From Vanessa cardui (taxonomy: Eukaryota > Arthropoda > Insecta > Lepidoptera > Nymphalidae): a stretch of DNA of 64,000 nucleotides. Under the pieces are notes generated by a model that saw only the letters and a list, made by a program, of their open reading frames with translations, had not been told where the DNA came from and ran no database searches. The translations under genes were made by a program, and so were the position numbers. The stretch lies in the NCBI RefSeq assembly GCF_905220365.1, contig NC_061140.1:11162501-11226500 (forward strand), read 5' to 3'. Below, in pieces: positions 25,781 to 37,300 of this stretch (the first letter of the stretch is position 1; every line of letters begins with the position of its first letter).

Positions 25781-28700
25781 CTAGGGCAAACCGTGAAAAT
25801 CGAAGTCCGTGTAGAGCTGCTCGACGCGTTTGTAAACTTCGTCACAAGATTCTAATGTTTGAGGCAGAATTGTCATCGCCTCCTCTAACTTTTCTTCCGA
25901 ACCAAAAATCTGGAAGGAAGAGACAAAAAATATGTTAAAAAAAAAACTAGAAGAGAGTTCTCGATTAAAATAATCGTGTCAACTATTGACTTTGATGTCG
26001 AGATGGCCCAGTGGTTAGAACGCGTGCATCTTAACCGATGATTGCGGGTTCAAACCCAGGCAAGCACCGCTGATTCATGTGCTTAATCTGTCTTTATAAT
26101 TCATCTCGTGCTCAGCGGTGAAGGAAAACATCGTAAGGAAACCTGCATGTGACAAATATCATAGAAATTCTGCCACATGTGTATTCCACCAACCCGCATC
26201 GGAACAGCGTGGTGGAATATGTTCCAAACCTTCTTCCCAAAGGGAGAGGAGGCCTTCAGCCCAGCAGTGGGAATTTACAGGCTGTTGTTGTTGTTGTTGT
26301 GAACTATTGACTTTGATAATAATTGAAAGATTTTATCGATTTAGAACATCGATTCTAAAAAAATATCGATATTAAATCTTTCAAGATGGATTTCTAGAAT
26401 GATGAAATAGATACACTACTTATACCCTAAACAGTTCTCGTCGAGATTCATTCCATGGACGACATTGCTGAGATATTTTTTGAGTTATATTGATAATAAG
26501 CACCAATTTAACTTAATAAATACAAAGTATCGAATATTCGATTGTTTTAAAATGATTATTCGTATAAACATGAATTAAATGTATCATAGCAATATGATAA
26601 GTTATCTTAACGGTATAATAATAAAAAAATTTACCATTTATTTAATACATTTGTAGTTAAACTAACGATAAAGGTTATAATAATAATAAAAAGAAATCTT
26701 AAGATAATTATACGTTTACACAAAGGTTACAATTAATACCGTACCGTCGTTACGTCTGATATCCATAACACAAGTGCTTCAGCTACTTAAATTGGGATCA
26801 GAGTAATGTATGTGATGTTGTCTCATATTTATTATTTATTATTATTAATAGCTGATACATAAGATATCAGTACGGTCTTACTTTGATGATCGCGAGATTT
26901 TCCAAGGTCGCACCGAAAACCGCCAGTGAAATTATGAAATATTCTTATCAACAAAAATCGCAATTCGTAATCGCTGTAATCGAATATTTTACAAGCGTCT
27001 AAGTTTAATTATCTCGTCGTTATATTACTCTTATGAATTACATAATTTATATTTACATAAAGGCTATTGCTAGTCTGAAAAATGATGTAATACAGATCCT
27101 AAAACTGGCTTGATAAATAGACTGGTCAGTTAGTTTTTAATGAATAAATGCAGATTTTAAATCTGAAATTGTACCATAGGAAAAAAATGATATGAAAATA
27201 TGTAGGGCTTTATGGTATACTATCAACATATCACACATGTATATACCTATATAGGTAGGTACATATATGAGCCAGTGATAACAGGCACAAGGGACATAAC
27301 ATCTGGTTTCCAAGGTTGGTGACGCATTGGTTATTGGTATTGGAAACAGGCAGTGATTACCATTTACCATTAGGTGACCCATTTACACGATTGGCCATAA
27401 ATTGCTATAAAAAAATCTAGAAAAATAACCAACATATATAAATGGATCAGTATCAATTTCAATTACTTGTCTAACTTTTTTCATTGCATATGATGTTAAG
27501 ATTAGTCAATCTGTAAGACAAAACAGAATGCTAGTGATTCTTTCCTGAACTCATGATGAATCCCTAACACATGATGACGATGTCGTCTGTCAGTATACTT
27601 TGTTACTGGCATATCCACTGTCTAGCATTGGGGCCATTCATTTAATACGTACGACTATTTTCACTAGTTTTTGACCCCCTCCCCCGTATGATAAGAAAAA
27701 ATAAGATTAGGACAATGAACCTAAACTAGACAAACGCGCGGTTTCCCGCTCATTTTCAAATAATTTTAATTTTGCGCATTTTTTTTTTATCTTACGTATC
27801 GAAACTTCTTCCCATCCGTAAGAAAACATATAACATAGTCAACCCCCTCCCCCCTTGGACCGTCTTACATTATAAACGAATGGCCCCATTAGCACAATAG
27901 CGAACATGTTCTATTTAAAACAATTCAATCAATACTAATAAATACTTAACTACTGTGAATCATATGCAATTAAAACGTTCGCGCAAATTAATATAACCTT
28001 GGACACGCAGATGGAACTTTTACTGGCGGAAAAAAATCGTGACGTCATAACTTAATTTCAAGCATAAGTACCTTTCCAATAACCTCGACATCAATGTATG
28101 TTTGTTTTGTTCTACTATCTATTGAAATTAATACGATATCCTTATGTATCAATATCGTGACTGCCTATGAGTCTTAAACGGGCCTTTTTGTAACTTTTTC
28201 ACATGAGATGATGACTACGGTAATTTAACACAAAGTTAGTAAAAACATAAACAATAGGCGAGGAATTAATTTTGCTCTTTTTTGGACATGAAAGCCTCAA
28301 AAAACATAAAAAAATAATCATTTTTTATGGTATAGGTTGGCGGACGAGCATATGGGCCACCTGATGGTAAGTGGTCACCATTACCCATAGACAATGACTC
28401 TGTAAGGAATATTAACTATTTCTTAAATCGTCAATGCGCCACTAACATTGGGAACTAAGATATTTTGTCCCTTGTGTCTGTAGTTACACGGGCACACTCA
28501 CCCAGGTACTGTTGTTTGGCGGTAGAATAACTGCTGAGTGGGTGGTACCTACCCAGATGGGCATGCACAAAGCCCTACCACCAAGCCCTACCTACAAATT
28601 AAGTCCAAATAAAAAATACATTTGATAGAAAACTAAGGATAAACTCAAACACTAGTGACGGTTTGCGGTTTCTAAATTTTTAAACGATTATATCTTTGTC

Positions 28701-31700
28701 AGGTAGACAGGAACACAGAAGTTTACGTTTTAAACAAAGTACTGATACTTGGGACTTAAATAACGACAAATAACTACTCAGAACCAATTTTCCGTGCTGA
28801 CAGAAAAAGTTTTTTAGAGCGAAAACTTTGAATGCAAGTAGTATGAAGTTATTGAATGATAAGCTAATAAGACTTGTGAGAAAACATTCATATGAAAATT
28901 TACTACAACAGCGAAAACATTCGGATCGAACTGTGATCCAACTGCCCGTCTCAATGACTACTCAACCCTACTGCACATTACATCATAGTTTGATAGTATT
29001 TACGTAAACACAAATACACTCACTCATATAATCCGATTGAATGGAAATCAGATACAACTGAAGAGTTCAGGCGTAGATAAACAGCTTTATAGAATACAGG
29101 AAACCGCACATTGCCTACATAGCCTAAATTCCAAATATTAACTCACTTTAAATAAGCTAGACCTTACCATTTAACTTGAGCTACCTGTTCTAACTTGTAT
29201 GGGTTTAATAAGGGTCTACATAAAATATTTATATCGTATAAATAACTGTAATATAGGGTTAGCAACTAAGTGATTGCCGATTTCAGGTGAGAAAATTTGA
29301 ATTTTTTCTTTAAAAATGTAACTTTATTAAATTACAAATTATCCATTCTTGTCGATGACCTTTCCCCATCGTTGCTGTGGCAAATTCCACTTTCGTAAAG
29401 TTGATCTTTGCTATCAAAAACAGAATTAAATGTAATCTGACATCAACAACCTCAGTAAAGATTTTACCATTCAAGGAATTCTGTATGGAACGAAACAAAT
29501 GGTAATCTGATGGCGCAAGATCAGAGCTATATGGTGGATGTGATAAAACATTCCAACCCAGTTCCAATAATTTTTGGCGAGTAACCAAAGACGTGTGGGG
29601 CGTTCCATTATCATGGTGGGAAACAACACCTTTACGATTTGACAATGCCGGCCGCTTTTCTTGTATTGCATCGTTCAGTTTGTCGTATGAACTATCCACT
29701 TTCCATCGCCAGAAATTTGATTTTTCAGAAATGGATTATTTTCGTTGCGATTCAAAAGCAAATCGCATCGCTAATGTGTTGGGTCAAATGAATATCCTTG
29801 AGCTGATGAGGGATCCATAGAGTTTCTTGACATATCCAAAACATTTTTAATGCATGCGTGCGATACATTGAGCTTCTGTGCAATATACGTGTTGTGCTAT
29901 AACGATCTGAATCGATAATGACCCTGATATGGGTATCGTCGACTTCGATTGGGCGGTCAGATCGTTGAGCATTTTGAAGGTAAAGTTTCCCAACTTTAGT
30001 TGTTTATAATATGTAATATGTATGAGATTATAACATGGGTATAATATTTTCGAGGTGATTAGACTAAGACATATTACGCCTAACTTATCTCTGCAGGTAT
30101 TAACTTGGATATCAGATAAGCTTAAGGCAATTTAAGTGTAATTCATGAACTTTAGGTTGATAAGTATAAATCCATACAAAATATTATAATTCACACCAAA
30201 ATATCTAAATAAACACGTACATTTAAAAACTATCGAAAGTGGACAAACATTCAATGCCATCTGAATCGACATCAAAAAAAGAAGGTAAAATAAATGCATT
30301 AAGTATGCTCTTATGTCAAAACTTACTTACACACACAAAGAGAGAAGGTATCGCTCATATGTGTGTTATACTCATCTATATGTATGTATAAAACTATATT
30401 CTACGTAAACCGTCTGCCACTAGAACAGGTATAGCGCGGCTAAGACGTTTTGATCAGAAGTACTTATTTTATCTTATATTAAACTTTTACGACACTAAAA
30501 AAATGGATGACATTACTTTTAAAAAACTTCAAAAACAAAAAAAATGTCTAACACATTATTGTTTACTCATAATCAGCTACACATTTATTAAGTACTTTAG
30601 ATTACCCTAAGCTTTTTTTAATTACACTAATGGTGTAATTAAAAAAAGCTTAGGGTCTTTAATTAAGTGTATTATTAATATATTTTATATTTATATTTTA
30701 TTTTATATATTAACTGTTTTTAGATCAAATATATAACATTTATTTCAGTAATTTATTGTGATTAATATGTAATTTTTCTTAAACAATTGGTTAAAATAAT
30801 ATAATAGGATCACGACGCGACGCTTTATAACGATTGGCTTGAGTATAGTAGTTGTGCTTATACATACATACGCAGATACACGCACACAAGCCTAAAAATG
30901 TCGAAAAAGTAAAAGCGGTAATTTGAATAAGTGCTCTTAATCCAATAATAGTAGCCCTATTGTTTGAAAGATTATAAGCCTTACAGTCACCAAAACTCAA
31001 AACAATTATATATAATATAAGGATAATAGAACAAATCATAAAATTGTCAATAAAAAGTGTTTATTTTTTATTGATAATTGAGAGCTGTAAATTATCACTA
31101 TCAATATAAAATGATAAGCACTATTGTAGCCATGTATGACGTAGATTAAGCACTTAATTTTATAGATTTTATCAGTTATTATTTACTTATATATTTCCTG
31201 AAGTAAATAAAACTTACTCTAGTTTAAAAGCAATATAAAATACCTAGTCATGTTGTATATTGTAATGAAATAAATAAATAATAAATAAATAAATAAATAT
31301 GAGACGACATCACATACAATCAAATACAATCAACATATAAACAAATTTGTCTTTAAAATATAATTAGTGTACAGGTACTCACAGAACTAAGAATGACTTC
31401 AAATATAAATCATGAAAGCAAAAAGAAACTAAGAAAACTGATTAGTTGGTGGTCCGTGCAAGTTACTCTAATTCTCTGCTACCTTATGACAATATTTTAA
31501 AAAATCCGCATTCCCGCTTAAAATGTTACTGAGCCATTATAACTGCAAACGCAAGATACATATTATAGTTCTCAAAGTAAGGAGTGTATTGATAAAAAAG
31601 AAAATCCACCTCCTCTGTGTTATATTAGTCTACATTTTATACAAAACTAGTCTGACAGTAACATAATATATTAAATATAATTTTAAAACTATAAAGAAAA

Positions 31701-32975
31701 AAACTATGGCAAATGCTAATTATTGTCAAGAGATATCATTTTTATAGATAATTAACCTTTATAATATCTAAAATAATCTAAAATTTTTATGATTTTGATT
31801 GGTATGCTAACACTTTATTTTACTTAATAGATTATTTCAATCTATGAAAGAATAAAGGTAAACAATTCTTAGATTTATATATTCCAAGGGCAATTCCAAT
31901 TGCTATAAGCTCAGTAATAAGGAACACTACTAACAGTTCTTGCTATTGCCATTTCATTATCATTTATTATAGATTATCAAAGCAAATGCTCTCTCATTAT
32001 GACAGTCATCAATCTATGCTTAATAAAATTGGAGTGTCTGTTTGTAATATTAAAGTAACCCTATTTTACTCAATGCATATGTTTATATTCACGATATATA
32101 TATCAAAATAACATTTTTTACAATTTTTGGTCTGTCTGTCTGTATGATCAAGCTAATCTCTGGAATGGCTGGACCGATTTTTACGGGACTTTCACTGGCA
32201 GATAACTGATATAATAGAGAGTAACTAAGGCTACAATTAAATTTTTTGTTAAATTCAAACGGGTACAAGGTTGCAGGCAAAGCTAGTAGGCTATAAGTAG
32301 TAAGTAGTATTATTTTCCTTACCTTGTTTAATAAGTCTGTCCTAGAAGGCAGCGCATGCATTGCCAGTGTGGCTGCTTTCCTTATGTACCAGGGATGGAA
32401 TTCTGCAAGGGTCTCATTGTATGAGCACTGGCAAGTAGTACAAGTGTTCACACACTCCTCTGCATTACTCAGACGTTTAAGGAAGAGTCGTATGAAATCT
32501 AAAAATATATACTTCATAATAAATAATCTTGCATTGATATTATTCATATTATTTTTCTACTATATTTACAGACCTAAACCTCTATGCAAACGTAGCATTG
32601 TCCGTGAGCCGGACGTGAAACCATTCTTTTCGTGTAAGCTCGTCTCCTTTTCATACTTCATCATTTTTTTAAACGATTCATAATACAAGGAATCCTCCCC
32701 TGTTTTGTGTTTTTCCATAATTTTAATTTTACTCTTAACATCGCTGCTTACAAACGAAAACACCGATCCAATGAGATTCAAAAACCTAAACAAATATAAT
32801 CTTATCATAAAGGAATACGTCCTATGGATACAACAAATAAAATATTTCAATCTTACTTTACAAGTTCATTATAACCATCTATATATCCTTCTATTATCAC
32901 ATCATCGTCGTCCTTTAAGCTCTTTTGGAAGCTATCGTACACGTATTGTAAGTCTAAGGTATTTTCATTAGACAT
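25781..32975 (-). CDS. CPTP: ceramide-1-phosphate transfer protein (GLTP domain, 4 exons)
   Basis: Coding exons on the minus strand: 32975-32857, 32785-32574, 32498-32323, 25909-25781. Phases fit at every junction; the total is 636 bp (211 aa plus stop), against 214 aa in human CPTP. Recognised blocks: a helix with Asp55 and Lys59 (the D-x3-K headgroup site of GLTP-fold proteins), an LRLHR segment at about 104-108, the AEFHPWYIRKAA block with His145, and a C-terminal ending FHGLP. CPTP moves ceramide-1-phosphate between Golgi, plasma membrane and other membranes; the known family has a two-layer all-alpha fold. The last exon encodes only 42 residues and lies 6.4 kb from exon 3, so ORF calling alone misses it. 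That intron contains a mariner remnant, a hAT-like MITE and several SINEs. The gene is head to head with the Kenny-like gene. Confidence 0.9.
25997..26300 (+). mobile_element. tRNA-derived SINE, family A, with (TTG)n tail
   Basis: Complete, well-conserved copy in the last CPTP intron, antisense to that gene. Confidence 0.9.
26743..26850 (+). mobile_element. 3' part of family C SINE
   Basis: Starts at accgtcgttacgtctgat, continues ccataacacaagtgcttcag and ends in a (TTA)n-like tail; the tRNA-like head is absent. Confidence 0.75.
27230..27385 (+). mobile_element. partial family B SINE-like copy
   Basis: Reads gagccagtgataacaggcac then aagggacataacatctg and taccattaggtgacc, matching the middle and 3' part of family B. 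Confidence 0.7.
27627..27891. mobile_element. hAT-like MITE with terminal ggggccattc
   Basis: A 265-bp interval opens tggggccattcattta and closes taaacgaatggcccca, giving about 15-bp imperfect terminal inverted repeats. Flanks ctagcat and ttagcac may be a decayed target duplication. There is no coding capacity. Two C-runs (cccctccccc) lie near each end. Confidence 0.6.
28324..28590 (-). mobile_element. SINE-like retroelement, family B
   Basis: Near-complete copy from ttatggtataggttggcgga to aaagccctaccaccaag in the last CPTP intron. Confidence 0.85.
29295..29985 (-). pseudogene. degenerate mariner transposase
   Basis: The minus strand carries, in order, a second helix-turn-helix remnant (SDRPIEVDD, then a serine/histidine-rich helix), a short connector, and the catalytic C-terminal part with HHDNGTPHTS and YSSDLAPSDYHLF, which hold the second and third Asp of the mariner DD34D triad. 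The segment with the first Asp (DEKW-type) is deleted and there are several frameshifts and stops. It is an inactive fossil inside the last CPTP intron. Confidence 0.88.
30604..30656. repeat. perfect 24-bp inverted repeat with 5-nt loop
   Basis: Arms 30604-30627 and 30633-30656 are exact reverse complements (left arm begins accctaagctttttttaatt), loop taatg. Confidence 0.95.
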
Positions 32976-34308
32976 TTCTCTCAAACCTAATTAATAAATC
33001 ACGTAAATAATAAAAACACTACACCTGAGTACTGACTACTGACTAGAACAAAAAATATATGATCAAACGTCAATTTTATGCTGGCATATATTTACTTGTG
33101 CCAAGTTGCTTACAAAGCACAGATTATATCACTATTCACTAGTTTAAATGAAAAATAAGTTATAATAATAACATAAATTTTGCTTTATTTTTATGTACAA
33201 ATTATCATTTCAGTTTTAAGGACAGAGACAACAAGAAAGAATATATATATAAAGAAAACATTGATATTTCAGAAAGTCCAGAAACAATTAGATGTTGAAG
33301 ACAAACTTATACAAGTAATTTATTTATTTATTTCGAATGTAAAATAATGCATAGGAATAATTTACAGCATATACAATATATAATAAATTAATTAAGCGTT
33401 ACTAATATGATATTTAAGACAATCTCCTAGGTCAGCAACAACAGCAGCCTGCTGGTCTAAGGTCTCCTCTCCCTTTGAGGAGAAAATGGTTTTGAACATA
33501 TACTGTTCTAATGCGGGTTGGTAGAATAAACATGGGGCATAATTTCTATGAAATTAGTCAAAATGAAATCATCCTTAGGAAACCTTTCCTGGGTTTGAAG
33601 ATCATCATCGTTTAAAAAGCATACGTTATGAACCACTGAACTATCTCGGCTCTTGAAAAATAGATATCATGGACTAAGACAGCAAAAAAGCCAGTAATAA
33701 AACCTATTTACTTAAACTCCAACCAATACGTTTTGGATGCTTAAAAATATTGTAAAAATAAATAAGATTATTTAGATCCATCTTTGGAACCAATCAACCA
33801 TCTTACTGATTTATAAGAAATTTTATAAAACGTGTTTAAAACAGTGCATAGATTATTTCGCCAATGTCACGCCAGATGGAGAACTCTGTTATGATTGAAT
33901 CTGTCATTGTCACTTGTCAAGCCATTGGTGAAAAAAAAAATTGATACAGTGTCTTGTCTTGTATCGTAATTTTGTATTTATTCAGCAAAAAAGTGAATTT
34001 GCATTGTTTTGACAGATTCTCAAATCTCAGCATTCTATGATATCAAGTATCATAGTAATCTTAGATCAGTAAGTGTGACGCACGAGGCACAAGAAAGCTT
34101 AGGAAAAGGGTTTTTACACCGAGAAAACCTACTATTTCGGTACGAATTTTATAAAATGTGTTCTGAGTACTTATGTTATCTTTTTAAGTTGCAACATGAC
34201 GTAAACTCGTCAACTTTAATTGATCAAATATTTTGTTTTGACATTGATGTGTTTTAACAATTTTATATGGAGTTATTGTAAAAATGTATGCAGGTGTCAT
34301 GATAAAAA
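32976..34308. promoter_or_regulatory. divergent promoter region between CPTP and the Kenny-like gene
   Basis: 1.33 kb separates two outward-facing start codons. It contains a minus-strand SINE copy (33437-33660) and AT-rich sequence; both promoters are expected here. No core element could be assigned by eye. A short ORF at 34009-34257 is in the same frame as the downstream start codon but ends before it. If transcribed it would lie in the 5' leader. Confidence 0.45.
33437..33660 (-). mobile_element. diverged family A SINE
   Basis: Reverse-oriented copy with caacaacagcagcctg at its 3' end and gttcatctcggctc-like head remnants, located in the CPTP/key intergenic region. Confidence 0.75.
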
Positions 34309-37300
34309 ATGTCATCTAAGCCTGAAAATGATGACGACTCTTTTATAATTATCCTCGGTACATCCCCCGGTGCAAGTATGGATGCTGAAAACTGCAATGG
34401 AATTGTGAATGGTGTACCAGAACCAGTAATGGATAAATCACAGATTGAGGATGCAATGAAGGATCTGTCTGTAGAAGCTAATATGGCTTTCAAGGCTCAA
34501 TTCAGTCTCGCTGACAGTGTAAGTAATAGTTAGTGTGAATTCTATATTATCATAATTGCATAAAAACATATCTGATTATGCAATTTTTAGTATATTAAAT
34601 TTATTTATTGATGTAAAATAAAATCTATTTACTAAATAAATAGAAATAAGGTGATAAGGCTTTTAATATGTGGATACTAAGATCACAAGTTGGATCCAAA
34701 TAGATTGATATTCATTAATGTTATTAATTACATTTTATACATCATAACTGACAATAGAGCTGATCCGAGTTCAGATGTATGAATATATCCATTGATCAGT
34801 TATATCAATACAATATGATACTGTGGATCTTTGGAAATACATTTGCATAAATAAATAACTCTAATTTGTACTTTTTTGACGTCTTGATTTCTTACAGTAG
34901 TCATACATCTTATAAATCAATCATTGCTAATACTATATTTTAACATGCTTAATTTGTTATAAGTTATCTCATGAAAACCAGAGGTCAAAATATACCTTAT
35001 GCAAGTAGGCCCTTACAAGCAATTTACAATAATTTTTATCTCTTTTTATTTTGTAAGGTTCACCAAGAAGTTATACCAAGTGCACACACAATAGATATTC
35101 CTCTTGCCTGTTAAATTGCTGTTAAATCTTGTGTTTTTATTTGCAGCTTTTATTTTAAATATATACATATATTATAATCTTTATTTATATTCCTATAAAA
35201 GTTATCTTCATTAGCATCATAAAATAAAAATAAACTATCCATGCTGTTATAATGTTCCAGATATTATATTTTTCTCCATTGACTATACAAACTTTCAATT
35301 ATTTAGAATTGATTTTATCATTTATTCTGAGCAGTGTATATATTATTATGAATGAATTGTATTTAGATAACAATTCTGTTATACAGTATATTATTTAATG
35401 TAGCATTAATAGTAAAAGCACAATTATAGTGTTTGGTTACTTCCTTCATTTTAAATACTGCAAATATATGTTTCTTTTCGTTCATTTAGAGTTACAGTCA
35501 TTAAAAAGGGTAAATAGAACATTTGTTTACAATGACCCTAAAAGCTTGATTTGCTTAGTAGCCTCTAACTGATCTTGTGTTCATTGTTTTATATAAAGAA
35601 TAAGTAAACATTTGATTTTTATGTATTTTGCAAATTCACTAAGTAATTGGTCAACAAAGTGAGATCAGGGGGGACTTGCATTTGCTACTAAGTTAAATAA
35701 AGTATCGCCTTTAGAGTATTTTCTTGATTGAACTCTAATTCTATTAGTATAAGGGTTATTTCTCCGTGCCTCGCGAAACATTAAAGCTCTTGGTCAAATA
35801 TCTCACTTTCAAATTTAGAATAATAGTTTTGATGCTATGAATGCGTAAATGTTTTTCTATTTGTTAACTAGCTATGCCCTTGACCTTGTACGCGTTTGAA
35901 TTAAGCAAAAAAAAATGTTGTAGCCTAAGTTACTCCTTATTATATCAGTTATCTGCCAGTGAAAGTCGCGTCAAAATCGGTCTACCCGTTCCAGAGATTA
36001 ACTTTAATTGGAATATTTATTTAAAAGAATAACGTCATATCTTAGCTTACATCTAGCAATAATGATCGTAATCCACTTGGTTATAGTGTTAATATTGTTT
36101 TAGCCATCTCCCGCAAGTATGATGGTTGCCAGTACTATAATAACCGATGACAGAAGTACGGAAGAGCTACAGAAACGGTTTGGAGAGTTGCTCGATGAGA
36201 ATGTAGTCTTGAAGGAGACGTTGAAGCAGAATAACGATTCGATGAAGGAACAGTTCATGCTGATAGCCTCCTGTCAAGAGGACATGTTGAAGACCCACAA
36301 GCTACACAGGGAGAAATTTGATGAGACAAGAGACCTGGTCGAGAGGGTAAGTAACACTCACTAAGGCCAATTCCCATCGGAATAAAATGAAACAAACCTT
36401 TTATTTAAATATTCAAACAGATTGACATGTAATAATTGATATATTTATAAGCTATTTATACTAGCGACCCGCCCCGGCCTCACAAAGGTGCAATAAAATT
36501 CTTTATCGATTTATCTAATAAAGGAAACCGCATCAAAATCTGTTGCGTACTTTTAAGATCTAAGCATACACGATCTACGTTGTTATTTACAAAAATTTCT
36601 ACTGCAACTTCGCGAATAGACCGGGAGGTGATAATGACAAAATATTTTGTCATTTGTACCATCATTTTCGTTTTTGCCTTAACGTAATTAGACCCCTGAA
36701 GAACCGCCATACTGGTACAAATGACCAAATATTTTGTCATTATCATCTCCCGGTCTAGAAAATTCGAAACGCAATATTTTCGCGAATTACATCAAGTCAA
36801 ATAAATGTCAAAGATTATTAATGTTATTAATTTCTGGATATTTACCATGTTTTGTTCACGTGAACAAGACATTCGTCGATAATGTCGAAATATCGAGCTC
36901 CACCGAACAAAAACAAAAAACATAGTAAATATTCTGAAATTAATAACTTTAATAATAAAAATTACCATGTTAATTTAAAATCTTATAATGTCAATGATTT
37001 TTTTTATTTCTTTACCTCTCGTGAATGATAGTCGGTAATATCGATTTTATTGTTCATGATATATTTTTAAATATCCTTTTATGATACTGGCTGGTTTCTG
37101 GTGTAAAATCTCGGTTTATAAAAAAAGTTATTGAGCTTCAAAAAGTCTGATCTCTCTGTCGTAGCGTTCGATTTATTTTGTTATTATTATTAATGCCCTG
37201 AAGCCGGTCATTTCCGTCGTTGTTTCGCACAGGAATCATAGAGAACGCATGGGTGTGATGCTGTATAAGCCATATCTATAGTAATTACATAGTATAAAAC

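Noticed and set aside
25681..25938. 85-codon plus-strand ORF
   Set aside because: It overlaps the antisense of the last CPTP exon, which has clear family similarity and consistent splicing.
33220..33315. Exon-like segment between tttcag and gtaatt in the CPTP/key intergenic region
   Set aside because: About 40 bp could encode KVQKQLDVEDKLIQ, but there is no partner exon in phase and no family match; considered chance.
34009..34257. 82-codon ORF just upstream of the Kenny-like start codon
   Set aside because: Same frame but separated by a stop, and no recognisable domain; at most a 5' leader ORF.
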